The notes below the pieces were generated by a model. The model did not search any database. It was given only the letters and a program-made list of their open reading frames with translations, and was not told the DNA's origin. Made by a program: the position numbers and the translations under genes. From UKL13-3 sp044353855 (GTDB lineage Bacteria; Bacteroidota; Bacteroidia; UKL13-3), in the NCBI GenBank assembly GCA_044353855.1, contig JBILBF010000002.1:372001-436000 (forward strand): a stretch of 64,000 bases of DNA. The letters are read 5' to 3'. Numbering within the stretch: position 1 is the first letter of the stretch; every line of letters starts with the position of its first letter. Below, one piece after another: positions 25,764-34,308 of this stretch.

Positions 25764-26408
25764 ATGAGTTCATCAGCTATACAAGCCCTTGAGGCATTAT
25801 TGCAACACCACGAAGGTGTGAGCAAGGAAGCATTTAACAATTTCGAATCCTTATTTAACAACAACCATGATTTTATGGTAAAAGTAAAATCGTTCGACCA
25901 ACTCATTGATCAGTACCATGGTTTGGATGATGTTGCAGAATACATGTTTGATTTATTGATGGTACACCATTTAGAAAATCACCAAAAAGAAGATGACTAT
26001 TTTGAGTCGAAAGAGTGGATGGATATTGAAGATAAAACCATTGAACGTGGAACAGAGTTGCTCAACTTGTTTTTATACATCAGCGAATCCAAAGAAACAG
26101 ACGCTCCTATTTCGTTAGAAGATTTTTTACACGAATTTTTATTGGTAGATGAAGATGAATTTCAGGATGAACACCGCATTTACGAACCACTTATTGAATA
26201 CCAAGAAGTAGGTGAAGCTGAACTTGAAAGCATTCGGTTAATTGAAAAACAAATTCCTGAATCTTCAGAAATTAAAGAGCTATTTGTGCCTATTGTATTG
26301 TTTTTTCAAAATGCCGAAAACTCCTCTATTGCACAATCGGCTTATACCCAATTGTTACCAATCGAAAGAAGTTTATTTGCCTGTTTATTAAGTTATAAGC
26401 AAGTATAA
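25764..26408 (+). CDS. Uncharacterised acidic helical protein
   Basis: I do not recognise this 214-residue protein. It is strongly acidic, rich in Glu, Asp and Leu, has no signal peptide or membrane segment, and looks all-helical. A His/Glu-rich stretch (MVHHLENHQKEDDYFESKEW, about 72-91) could bind metal, but no known motif is formed. It ends 4 nt before a small membrane-protein gene that reads the same way, so the two are probably co-transcribed and end at the hairpin at 26798-26828. Likely cytoplasmic. Confidence 0.7.
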   Translation: MSSSAIQALEALLQHHEGVSKEAFNNFESLFNNNHDFMVKVKSFDQLIDQYHGLDDVAEYMFDLLMVHHLENHQKEDDYFESKEWMDIEDKTIERGTELLNLFLYISESKETDAPISLEDFLHEFLLVDEDEFQDEHRIYEPLIEYQEVGEAELESIRLIEKQIPESSEIKELFVPIVLFFQNAENSSIAQSAYTQLLPIERSLFACLLSYKQV

Positions 26409-26412
26409 TAGC

Positions 26413-26799
26413 ATGCTTAAAAACTACCATATCATCAACCTATTATTGGTTGCTATTATTATAGCAGGTATAGCATCAAGGTATACGTATCCTGAAATAG
26501 GCAACAATTTATTTTTACTCGGAACATTAACTGGGTATTTTTATAAAACTTGGGTAATTACCAAACAACAAGCACAATTGCCTGTACTGACAGATACCTC
26601 CGAAATTTCTTTTATGATGCGCAACCAAACTTGGGTAAACTTAATTTTTGTTGCCATTATTATTGGAGGTGCCATTGTTCGATTTAAAGGCGATATGAAT
26701 GGACAAATGATTTACAATATGGGATTATTTTTGTCGTTTTTTTATAAAAGCTGGATTATCGAACAGTACCAAAAACGAATTGAATACCTAAAAAAATAA
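26413..26799 (+). CDS. Small membrane protein with internal duplication
   Basis: A 128-residue protein built from two similar halves. Half one (about 5-53) reads INLLLVAIIIAGIASRY then a short loop and FLLGTLTGYFYKTWVITKQQ. Half two (about 73-121) reads VNLIFVAIIIGGAIVRF then a loop and MGLFLSFFYKSWIIEQYQ. Each half gives two hydrophobic segments, so four membrane helices in all are expected, each pair closing with FYK-(T/S)-W-(V/I)-I. No signal peptide and no known family. It follows the acidic gene by 4 nt and precedes a terminator. Confidence 0.72.
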   Translation: MLKNYHIINLLLVAIIIAGIASRYTYPEIGNNLFLLGTLTGYFYKTWVITKQQAQLPVLTDTSEISFMMRNQTWVNLIFVAIIIGGAIVRFKGDMNGQMIYNMGLFLSFFYKSWIIEQYQKRIEYLKK

Positions 26800-26828
26800 C
26801 GACCAAAGCATTACATCCTTTGGTCGTT
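26798..26828. terminator. Bidirectional terminator between convergent genes
   Basis: An 11-bp perfect stem (AACGACCAAAG with CTTTGGTCGTT) around a 9-nt loop lies between convergent stop codons. It is preceded on the plus strand by A-runs, giving a T-run for minus-strand transcripts. Confidence 0.75.
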
Positions 26829-26835
26829 AGAAGTG

Positions 26836-27555
26836 TTAGTTAGTTAACTGAACTAAAACAGATTCCTTTTCGATAAACCCTACGTTTTTCCATGTAAGGT
26901 TTCCATTTTTGTATACCTGCAATACAGGAATATCTTCAATCTTCAACTCTTTGCAAAGGGCAGGATTAGCATCTACATCTATGCGAATAACGGTTACTGT
27001 AGCTGCCATATCTTTGGATATTTCATCTAAATACGGTTTCATTTTTTTGCATGGACCACACCATTCTGCATAAAAATCAACCAATACAATTTTATCTTTA
27101 ATAAGCAATGCTTCAAAGTCTAGTTCGGTCATTCCTTTAAAAGCTAAAGAAGTCTTATCTGTGGTTTCAGGAAGGTTAGCTGCTCTCCACTTCATCATCC
27201 CTCCTGCCAGTTCATAGACTTCTTTAAATCCATTTTTACGCATTTCAGTTGCTGCCGAAGCACTTCTGCTTCCAGCCAAACAATATATAAAAACAGGAGT
27301 TGATTGATTAAGTTTGGAAACTTGTTCCGTAAAATTATCTCCATTCCAATCAATATTTAAAGCATTGAGCAAATGTCCACTTTCAAATTCATCGGTTGTA
27401 CGAACATCCAATATAATTGCTGAGGGTGTAGCTTTAAGTTTTTCGGCAAATTCAATTGCAGATAATTCGGTTCTTACCAATTTGGATTGTCCGCTGGTGC
27501 AAGATGACAACAGTATAATTGCACTTGTAAAAAACAGGATTGATTTATTTTTCAT
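26836..27555 (-). CDS. Rhodanese-thioredoxin fusion lipoprotein
   Basis: Probable periplasmic lipoprotein of 239 residues. The signal MKNKSILFFTSAIILLSSC has its lipobox Cys at 19. A rhodanese domain (about 28-128) follows with active-site loop CLAGSRS (C92), then a thioredoxin domain (about 138-239) with WCGPC at 165-169 and the cis-Pro in DIPVLQVYKNG. It would combine sulfur transfer with disulfide exchange. Start chosen at 27553-27555 because the upstream 10 residues interrupt the signal peptide and overlap OsmC. The ATG begins 2 nt after the OsmC stop, so the two genes form a redox pair. Confidence 0.85.
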   Translation of the reverse strand: MKNKSILFFTSAIILLSSCTSGQSKLVRTELSAIEFAEKLKATPSAIILDVRTTDEFESGHLLNALNIDWNGDNFTEQVSKLNQSTPVFIYCLAGSRSASAATEMRKNGFKEVYELAGGMMKWRAANLPETTDKTSLAFKGMTELDFEALLIKDKIVLVDFYAEWCGPCKKMKPYLDEISKDMAATVTVIRIDVDANPALCKELKIEDIPVLQVYKNGNLTWKNVGFIEKESVLVQLTN

Positions 27556-27556
27556 T

Positions 27557-28006
27557 TTATGTAATAGCATTTTGAAGTTGAACAATAGGATGTAACAGAA
27601 CAGTTGACTTAAGTGAATTTGAAATTAGACAAGCAGCTTCAGCTTTATGTAAAATACGAATTGCTTTTTCTTGCTGACTCGGATCTGTAATAACAACAGT
27701 AGGTGTTAGTTCAATTTCATTTAGCATGAGTTTTCCGTCAACTGTTTCTACTTTTCCTTTTGCATGCGAATGAAAAGATACAAATGGGAAATGGGAATTT
27801 TCGGCTATAGCTAAAAAAGTTGTCATTAAACAACTATTGGCTGCTGCAACTAAAAAATGTTCGGGCGACCAAATACCTGGAATACCTTTTGGAAAATCGG
27901 GGGGTGTTGCTACTTCAATAGTATTGTTTAATACCGGTGATGACAGAATACCTTTTCGGGAATCGACCCAAGAAATATCCACTACATAATAATGTGGTTC
28001 ACTCAT
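27557..28006 (-). CDS. OsmC/Ohr family peroxide reductase-like protein
   Basis: A 149-residue protein of the OsmC family, which reduces organic hydroperoxides with a Cys pair. The family pattern is seen as PEHFLVAAANSCLMTTFLA (first Cys, about 60) and KAEAACLISNSLKS (second Cys, about 127), with the intervening beta-strands typical of YhfA/OsmC-like proteins. No signal peptide, so cytoplasmic. It is followed directly by the rhodanese-thioredoxin lipoprotein, with no room for a separate promoter. Confidence 0.87.
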   Translation of the reverse strand: MSEPHYYVVDISWVDSRKGILSSPVLNNTIEVATPPDFPKGIPGIWSPEHFLVAAANSCLMTTFLAIAENSHFPFVSFHSHAKGKVETVDGKLMLNEIELTPTVVITDPSQQEKAIRILHKAEAACLISNSLKSTVLLHPIVQLQNAIT

Positions 28007-28123
28007 GTTTTATCTATAGTTAATACAAAAAGCAATACTAGCAAATATAGTTTTGAGTACATGTTACTTTTGTTACATACATTCTACTTTTATTTAGAAA
28101 CAAGTCCTTACAACCCCAAAAAA

Positions 28124-29485
28124 CTAAGCCAAAGCATCAATAATATCTTGTTTGGTAATAATATGAAAATCGCCCCCAAGTGACTTGACCAATACCGCAC
28201 TATTTTCTTTGGTAATCAATTTTGATACTTCATCCATTAACGTTTCATGGTGTACAAATGGAAATGGTTTTTGAATGACTTGTTCAATACGTTCTGATTT
28301 TAATTCTGGGTGTTCAATGAGTTGGCTGAATAAATGTGAATCGTTTAGAGAACCAACAAACTCTCCGGTATTATCTATAACTGGGATTTGCGAAATATCA
28401 TACTTACGCATTTTCGCAACTACATCGTGTACTATATCATTGATACTTGCTGTAACTAATTTTAAATGTTTGTGACGAGCAATTAAATCAATGGCTTTCG
28501 GTTTTTCATCAACTAAAAATCCACGGTCGCGCATCCAGTCATCATTAAACATTTTTCCTAAATAGCGTGTTCCGTGGTCATGAAAAATAACCACAACAAC
28601 ATCCTCTTTTTTAAACATGTGGCGCATTTGCATAATTCCAGCCATTGCGCTACCTGCTGAGTTTCCAACAAAAACACCTTCTTCTCTAGGAATTCTGCGC
28701 GTCATTATTGCAGCATCTTTATCTGTTACTTTTTCAAAATGGTCTATCAATGAAAAATCAACATTGGCAGGTAAAAAATCCTCTCCAATACCTTCCGTGA
28801 TATATGGATAGATTTCATCTTTATCAAAAATACCGGTCTCTTTATATTTTTTAAATACCGAACCATAGGTATCAATACCCAGTAATTTAATATTCGGATT
28901 TTTTTCTTTTAAGTATTTACCCGTACCACACAATGTACCACCTGTGCCCACTCCTACTACCAAATGGGTAATTTTACCTTCTGTTTGATCCCAAATTTCA
29001 GGACCTGTTTGCTCATAATGCGCTAAAGAGTTGGAAAGATTATCATACTGATTGGGCTTCCAAGAGTTAGGAATTTCTTTAACCAAACGTGAAGAAACAG
29101 AATAATACGAACGAGGATCTTCGGGATCCACATCGGTAGGACAAACGACAACCTCTGCTCCAAATGCTTTTAACGCATCTACTTTTTCTCTACTCTGTTT
29201 ATCGGTTGTTGTAAAAACACAACGATACCCTTTGATAACTGCCGCAATAGCCAAACCCATTCCGGTATTACCGCTGGTTCCTTCAATAATAGTGGCGCCT
29301 GGTTTAAGTCTACCATCTTTTTCAGCATCCTCAATCATTTTTAAAGCCATCCTATCTTTGATAGAATTACCTGGATTGCTTGTTTCTATTTTTGCCAATA
29401 CGGTACAAGGCAAATCTTTCGTAATTTTATTTAATTGTACCATTGGTGTATGTCCAATAGTTTCTAATACATTTTTATACCACAT
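28124..29485 (-). CDS. Cystathionine beta-synthase / cysteine synthase with CBS domains
   Basis: PLP enzyme of 453 residues that joins serine or O-acetylserine to a thiol. The catalytic domain (about 1-325) has NPGNSIKDRMA with the PLP lysine (about 44), the GTSGNTGMGLA phosphate loop (about 74) and VVGVGTGGTLCGTGKY. Two CBS modules (about 335-453) form a regulatory pair. This resembles eukaryotic and bacterial CBS more than plain CysK, so cystathionine synthesis is the better guess. Start taken at 29483-29485 (MWYKNVLETIG). Monocistronic as far as can be seen. Confidence 0.85.
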   Translation of the reverse strand: MWYKNVLETIGHTPMVQLNKITKDLPCTVLAKIETSNPGNSIKDRMALKMIEDAEKDGRLKPGATIIEGTSGNTGMGLAIAAVIKGYRCVFTTTDKQSREKVDALKAFGAEVVVCPTDVDPEDPRSYYSVSSRLVKEIPNSWKPNQYDNLSNSLAHYEQTGPEIWDQTEGKITHLVVGVGTGGTLCGTGKYLKEKNPNIKLLGIDTYGSVFKKYKETGIFDKDEIYPYITEGIGEDFLPANVDFSLIDHFEKVTDKDAAIMTRRIPREEGVFVGNSAGSAMAGIMQMRHMFKKEDVVVVIFHDHGTRYLGKMFNDDWMRDRGFLVDEKPKAIDLIARHKHLKLVTASINDIVHDVVAKMRKYDISQIPVIDNTGEFVGSLNDSHLFSQLIEHPELKSERIEQVIQKPFPFVHHETLMDEVSKLITKENSAVLVKSLGGDFHIITKQDIIDALA

Positions 29486-29587
29486 AGCAGCAAATGTAAG
29501 CAAGATTTACATTGGAAAAGTAGCTTTATAAACACACAATTTGCCCACATTAGGTTATAGTTTGTAGGTAGTTGATTATACTTGTAA

Positions 29588-30448
29588 ATGATGCACAAAA
29601 TAGTTTTAGGTATTGCCTTTTTACTTTGCGTTACATGGATACATGCACAAATTATAAATCCATCTTTTGAACAAACAGATTCATTGGGAAATAGTGTAAA
29701 TTGGACTGTAACGCAAGGAAACGCAACAAAGTTGTCAGTGATTCAGTTGGGCATTATTCCTTTTACAGCAAGTGATGGCAACTTTTTTACCTTATTAGCT
29801 TCTGATAACCAAACCGTTAATGTTAAACCAGGAATAATACATCAACAATTTGCAATGGCGGATACACCTGGTAATTTTTCGCTCAATTATTTATACATAC
29901 CACAATTTATTGGTCAACATGCAGTGATTAAACTCTATTTTAGTAAATGGAATGGCGTCTTTCGCGACACTGTTTTATACTTAGAGGATACTATTTCAGT
30001 TGTTGCTGATGAAAATATTATTCCAATTCAGTGGAATACATATGCAGTTTCATTGGCAAGTAAATTCCGAAATAACACTTTACCTGATTCAACGTGGATT
30101 CAACTCCAAAATGATGATGCTCTTAATCCTGGTAAAAATGTACGATTGTTTGTAGATAATCTGCAATTTGGTAAATGGGCTGTTGGATTGAATGAAGAGA
30201 CAAAGGATGCAATTGACTATTATCCTAATCCTGCAAATACATATTTAACTATTCATGGGTTAAACTTGTTCAATAAACATACCATACAACTTATAGCTTT
30301 AGATGGCATTCAGTATACGCTTACTTCTTCAATAGTTGAAAATAAATTAATATTAAACACTCAAAATATACCTAAGGGATTGTATGTTTTATCCATTCAA
30401 ACACCTAATGGAATGTTAAATAATCGCATCCTTATCAACCATGACTAA
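29588..30448 (+). CDS. Secreted protein with T9SS sorting domain
   Basis: A 286-residue secreted protein. The N terminus is a signal peptide (MMHKIVLGIAFLLCVTWIHAQ). The middle (about 24-190) is a beta-rich carbohydrate-binding-like module (IINPSFEQTDSLGNSVNW; FVDNLQFGKW). The last 75 residues form a type A sorting domain (YYPNPANTYLTI through GLYVLSIQTPNGM...ILIN), which directs export through the type IX secretion system and surface attachment. The 8-nt overlap with the next gene suggests coupled translation. No enzymatic motif was seen. Confidence 0.8.
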   Translation: MMHKIVLGIAFLLCVTWIHAQIINPSFEQTDSLGNSVNWTVTQGNATKLSVIQLGIIPFTASDGNFFTLLASDNQTVNVKPGIIHQQFAMADTPGNFSLNYLYIPQFIGQHAVIKLYFSKWNGVFRDTVLYLEDTISVVADENIIPIQWNTYAVSLASKFRNNTLPDSTWIQLQNDDALNPGKNVRLFVDNLQFGKWAVGLNEETKDAIDYYPNPANTYLTIHGLNLFNKHTIQLIALDGIQYTLTSSIVENKLILNTQNIPKGLYVLSIQTPNGMLNNRILINHD

Positions 30449-31736
30449 GAAACTATTGATTTTGTTGACTAGTTATTTAATGGGTATATGTGTATGGGCA
30501 CAATCAAGCGACCTTATTTATGTAAAGCTTGACAGCTGGGCAAAAAACGAACAGTTTGATAAATTGCAAATTATCATGCCTTTTTATGTAGTTGAAAATG
30601 ACTCCATCGAAACTCTGGATTTTGAAAACATGCGCGATTCGAAAAAATTGGGTATCATAAAACCTCACGGTTTTACTAGTTATGCATATGGATACTTATA
30701 TTTTAGGGGGATAAATAATCCTCAAAACGAAGGCTTTGTAAACATTCTTATGGTTGATTTAGCTGAACGAATTCCTAAATTATTTATTGACCGTAACAAT
30801 AACTATAATTTTACAGATGATGGGGATGGTATTAATATACCAATGCCTTTCAACTTTAAAGAAAGCGTAACTATAGAATTAACAAGACAGGATAATATGC
30901 ATGCAGCAATTGCAATTAAACTTTCACGAATGGATTATAACAATAAATACGCTTATAAAAACTTACTAAACGAGTACTATTCAATTTATGATTATGATCG
31001 AAAATTTACCGGAATTGAGTATTGTTTCAGAGAACAACGGTATACAGCCAGACAAGGCATTGTCAGATTACTTGACGATTCATTTAAAATTGCTCTACAA
31101 GATGATAATAGCAATGGGCTGTATAACGATATAGCAATTGATAAAATAATAACAGCGAATTACACTGATACCATTTTTGACAGCAAAGATGAAATGCGAA
31201 CACAAACAATTTCTGCAAAAAAAGAAAATTGGCAAATTGAAAAAAACGGGAAGGTTTTTGAAATTGTTCATATTGATGAAGCTGGACATTACTTAACCCT
31301 GCGCGAAATAATTGAAACTCAAAATGGTCAACGATTAGCAATTGGGAAAAAGGCACCTAATTTTACTTATACAGAATGGCAGGGAAACAAACACACATTA
31401 AAAAAATTAAAAAAACAAAACGTGTATATCTACTATACTGGTCCTTATGCCAAAAATTTTACTGCGGATACGTCTACACTTAGATTAATTGCAGAAGAGT
31501 TTAAAGACTGTGTTAAAGTGATTGGATTTATTGATGTAAATAAATCATATGAACTTAAAATTTTTGGAACCTATTCGGATTTAAATTGGATTGCTGCATA
31601 CAAGAACAAATATGTATCCCAACAACTGCATATCCGGGGAATTCCTTCAAGTCTTTGGCTTGGAAAAAAAAGAAAAGTGAAACAATATAATCTTACCCCT
31701 CAACAATTTTTACAAGCACTAAGAGCTATAAACTAA
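30441..31736 (+). CDS. Secreted redoxin-like protein without active-site cysteines
   Basis: A 431-residue protein with signal peptide (LLILLTSYLMGICVWAQ). A long N-terminal region of beta character (about 25-285) precedes a C-terminal thioredoxin/TlpA-like domain (about 290-431: IGKKAPNFTYTEW, then VYIYYTGPYAKNF, then the RGIPSSLWLGKK cis-Pro loop). Where TlpA has WCxPC, this reads YTGPYAKN, so thiol chemistry is unlikely; the fold may serve binding only. It overlaps the T9SS protein by 8 nt. I infer that the two are exported partners. Confidence 0.72.
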   Translation: MTKKLLILLTSYLMGICVWAQSSDLIYVKLDSWAKNEQFDKLQIIMPFYVVENDSIETLDFENMRDSKKLGIIKPHGFTSYAYGYLYFRGINNPQNEGFVNILMVDLAERIPKLFIDRNNNYNFTDDGDGINIPMPFNFKESVTIELTRQDNMHAAIAIKLSRMDYNNKYAYKNLLNEYYSIYDYDRKFTGIEYCFREQRYTARQGIVRLLDDSFKIALQDDNSNGLYNDIAIDKIITANYTDTIFDSKDEMRTQTISAKKENWQIEKNGKVFEIVHIDEAGHYLTLREIIETQNGQRLAIGKKAPNFTYTEWQGNKHTLKKLKKQNVYIYYTGPYAKNFTADTSTLRLIAEEFKDCVKVIGFIDVNKSYELKIFGTYSDLNWIAAYKNKYVSQQLHIRGIPSSLWLGKKRKVKQYNLTPQQFLQALRAIN

Positions 31737-31769
31737 CAATAATTTATCAAACTCAAAACCCATTCATTG

Positions 31770-32663
31770 TCACCTTATTTTTTCGTATTTACTTATATTT
31801 CCAATATTTATAGCACTCAATAATTCTATCACTTTTGGTTTTTCAGTTGCAGGTGCATTTTTATAAATATTAACTAGTTCATCACTTTTAGCTTCAAAAA
31901 AAACAATAAGCATAACGGTATTAGGTGCTATTTTAAATATTTTTTGCACCAACAATAAACTCTCATATATATTTTTGCGCGCTTGTTCGGGTGTTTTATT
32001 CATAATATCTAACCCTTGTCTATGATATTTATAATACGCTTCTCGTATTGGACTAAAACGTTCGTTTAAAATATTATCAATTAAGTTATAGCGCGAACGA
32101 AGATTCCGTTCAAAAGGCTGCCACCCACTAATTCCTGTAGGCTGAGCATTATTAGCCACTTGTAAAGCCTTTTGAAAATAAGCTGTTCCGCCCAGTAATC
32201 CAAAACTATCAAAATCCAATCCAATTATATAATTAGCATAAAAAGCCAATAGAGAAGTAAGATTACTTGAGAAAGAATTTTCATTAAAATTCATAGGTTG
32301 AAATTCAATGAAATTAAAATCAATATTTTCATCTAAAAAATTAAAGGTTACAGAATTATAGCTAGTGCCAAATATGGGTCGAGAACTTTGAACTTGCATT
32401 GAACCTTGAAATTGATTTGTTTGAACGTCATACGATTTTAATAAAATTTGAATATTACATTCAATACGTTCATTGGGAAGAACTTTTTCAGAAGTCCACT
32501 TTGTATTATTCATAAATTCAGCAATCACAACTTCAAGTGTTCTGAAAATACGTTTATCGGTCAATTGAATTTGATTATCCAAAACCTTAACACTACACAG
32601 TAATTCTTGAGAATAACTACTTGAGACCAATAACATAAAAAAAGCAAATAAAAATTTAGTCAT
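31770..32663 (-). CDS. DUF4835 family protein
   Basis: A 297-residue exported protein (signal MTKFLFAFFMLLVSSSYSQ) of the Bacteroidota-specific DUF4835 family. Recognisable parts are VSCKVLDNQIQ-like LCSVKVLDNQIQLTDKRIFRTLE at the start, QVQSSRPIFGTSYNSVTFNFLDENIDF in the middle and the YANYIIGLDFDSFGLLGG segment. Function unknown. It overlaps coaBC by 8 nt and ends the bamD-rpoZ-coaBC-DUF4835 series, which is conserved across the phylum; this supports a link to envelope biogenesis. Confidence 0.85.
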   Translation of the reverse strand: MTKFLFAFFMLLVSSSYSQELLCSVKVLDNQIQLTDKRIFRTLEVVIAEFMNNTKWTSEKVLPNERIECNIQILLKSYDVQTNQFQGSMQVQSSRPIFGTSYNSVTFNFLDENIDFNFIEFQPMNFNENSFSSNLTSLLAFYANYIIGLDFDSFGLLGGTAYFQKALQVANNAQPTGISGWQPFERNLRSRYNLIDNILNERFSPIREAYYKYHRQGLDIMNKTPEQARKNIYESLLLVQKIFKIAPNTVMLIVFFEAKSDELVNIYKNAPATEKPKVIELLSAINIGNISKYEKIR

Positions 32664-33855
32664 TTATTAGCTCCATTATGTTATGTATAATATCCACTGC
32701 TACTTCTTGTTTTGACTTTAGTTTATAATCAACTTTAGTACCATTGCGATTTATAATACTAACTTTATTGGTACTATGTCCAAAACCTGCACCTTTGGTT
32801 GATAGTGAATTCAAAACGATAAAATCGAGGTTTTTAGCGTGCAATTTTTTAAGGGCATTTTCTACCTCGTTATCCGTTTCCAAAGCAAAGCCAACTAATA
32901 CTTGGTGTTTCGTTTTTTTACGCCCAAGTTCAGCTAAAATATCTTTGGTTTTAATAAGTTTAAGAGAGAGTTCATCTCCCTTTTTTTTGATTTTAGTAAT
33001 TGAAACTTTCTCGGGGGTATAATCTGCAACAGCAGCACTCATAACTGCTATATCTGATTTTTCAAATGCTTTAACTGTTTTTTCAAACATATCATTTGCA
33101 CTGGTTACATCTATTCGTTTAATGGAATGATTGTTAAGCTTAATATCAGTTGGACCAGTTATCAAAGTTACTTCTGCACCTAAGCGTGCAAAATTTTCTG
33201 CTAATGCAAAACCCATTTTACCACTCGAGTGATTTCCAATAAACCTAACTGGATCGATACTTTCATATGTAGGCCCTGCAGTAACTAATACTTTTTTCCC
33301 TTTTAATTTTTTGGAGGTTTGGGTATTGTTCAGTAAAAAGGAAACAATTTCTTCGGGCTCAATCATCCGTCCTTGTCCAACTAATCCACTGGCAAGTTCA
33401 CCTTCTGATACAGGTAAAACTGTAAGACCATAATCTCGTAATTTTTGTAAATTATGTTGCGTAGAAAGGTGTGCATACATATCCAAATCCATTGCAGGTG
33501 CAATGTAAGTAGTACACTTAGCCGAAAGATAGGTTGCAAGTAATAAATTATCACACAAGCCATTGGCCATTTTTGCAATTGTATTAGCTGTTGCAGGAGC
33601 AATCAATAGTATATCGGCCCATAAACCAAGTTCAACATGGTTATTCCATTCTCCTTGATTATTGGCAACAAACTCTGTTAATACTGGATTTTTACTAAGG
33701 GTAGCAAGTGTAAGTGGTGTTGTAAAGTGATGTGCATCTTTGGTCATGATCACTTTTACTTCAGCTCCCTGTTTAACTAACAAGCGAACAAGAGCTGCTG
33801 CTTTAAAGGCCGCAATACTTCCTGTAACACCTAGAATAATTTTTTTTCCTTGCAT
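32656..33855 (-). CDS. coaBC: Phosphopantothenoylcysteine decarboxylase/synthetase
   Basis: Bifunctional coenzyme A enzyme of 399 residues. The N-terminal CoaC half (about 1-185) binds FMN (GVTGSIAAFKAAALVR) and has APATANTIAKMANG. Its PAMNxxMW-type motif reads PAMDLDMY, a variant I associate with Bacteroidota. The CoaB half (about 190-399) has VTAGPTYESIDPVRFIGNHS, where the CTP pocket lies, and the KKxD-type closing VLNSLSTKGAGFGHSTNKV. It overlaps DUF4835 and is preceded by an ATCAACC/GGTTGAT hairpin spacer. Confidence 0.94.
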   Translation of the reverse strand: MQGKKIILGVTGSIAAFKAAALVRLLVKQGAEVKVIMTKDAHHFTTPLTLATLSKNPVLTEFVANNQGEWNNHVELGLWADILLIAPATANTIAKMANGLCDNLLLATYLSAKCTTYIAPAMDLDMYAHLSTQHNLQKLRDYGLTVLPVSEGELASGLVGQGRMIEPEEIVSFLLNNTQTSKKLKGKKVLVTAGPTYESIDPVRFIGNHSSGKMGFALAENFARLGAEVTLITGPTDIKLNNHSIKRIDVTSANDMFEKTVKAFEKSDIAVMSAAVADYTPEKVSITKIKKKGDELSLKLIKTKDILAELGRKKTKHQVLVGFALETDNEVENALKKLHAKNLDFIVLNSLSTKGAGFGHSTNKVSIINRNGTKVDYKLKSKQEVAVDIIHNIMELIND

Positions 33856-33886
33856 GTAGTTTGGTTAAAAGGTTGATAAAGAAATC

Positions 33887-33922
33887 GGTTGATAAAGTTC
33901 TGAATGTAAAACCTTATCAACC
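33887..33922. repeat. GGTTGATAA/TTATCAACC inverted repeat
   Basis: A 9-bp inverted repeat with an 18-nt loop, preceded by a direct copy of GGTTGATAAAG at 33871, lies between rpoZ and coaBC. It may modulate read-through; there is no strong T-run, so it is not called a terminator. Confidence 0.5.
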
Positions 33923-33950
33923 AATCATAAGTTACTCTATCAACACTTAA

Positions 33951-34289
33951 CTAATTTTTTCCGCGAGCTTCTTTTTCAGGATTACGGTGGTATATTTTAC
34001 CGTTTAAATATTCATCAATGGCTATAAGTGATGCTTTTGGTAAACGCTCATAATAGCTTGATATTTCAATCTGCTCGCGGTTTTCAAACACTTCTTCTAA
34101 TGTATCACTGTCGTTGTTAAACTCTTGCAATTTATTATGCAATTCTTCTTTTACTTGAGCAGAAATCTGATTGGCACGTTTGCTGATGATAGCAAGTGTT
34201 TCATACATGTTTTCAGTTTTTTCGTCAAGTTTACGTAAGTCGCGAACTACTGTTGTAGTTGGTACATTTTGATAATTAATAGTTGCCAT
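33951..34289 (-). CDS. rpoZ: RNA polymerase omega subunit (Bacteroidota type)
   Basis: A 112-residue Rpb6/omega-fold protein that helps assemble RNA polymerase. Start is set at 34287-34289 (MATINYQNVPTTTVVRDL); the open frame continues to 34352 but would overlap bamD by 44 nt. ENMYETLAIISKRANQI (about 28-44) is the omega helix contacting beta-prime, followed by the KEELHNKL linker and a tail ending EKEARGKN. Its place between bamD and coaBC is the conserved Bacteroidota order and supports the call despite the short, divergent sequence. Confidence 0.88.
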   Translation of the reverse strand: MATINYQNVPTTTVVRDLRKLDEKTENMYETLAIISKRANQISAQVKEELHNKLQEFNNDSDTLEEVFENREQIEISSYYERLPKASLIAIDEYLNGKIYHRNPEKEARGKN

Positions 34290-34308
34290 ATTTATTCGTG
34301 TATAATTG

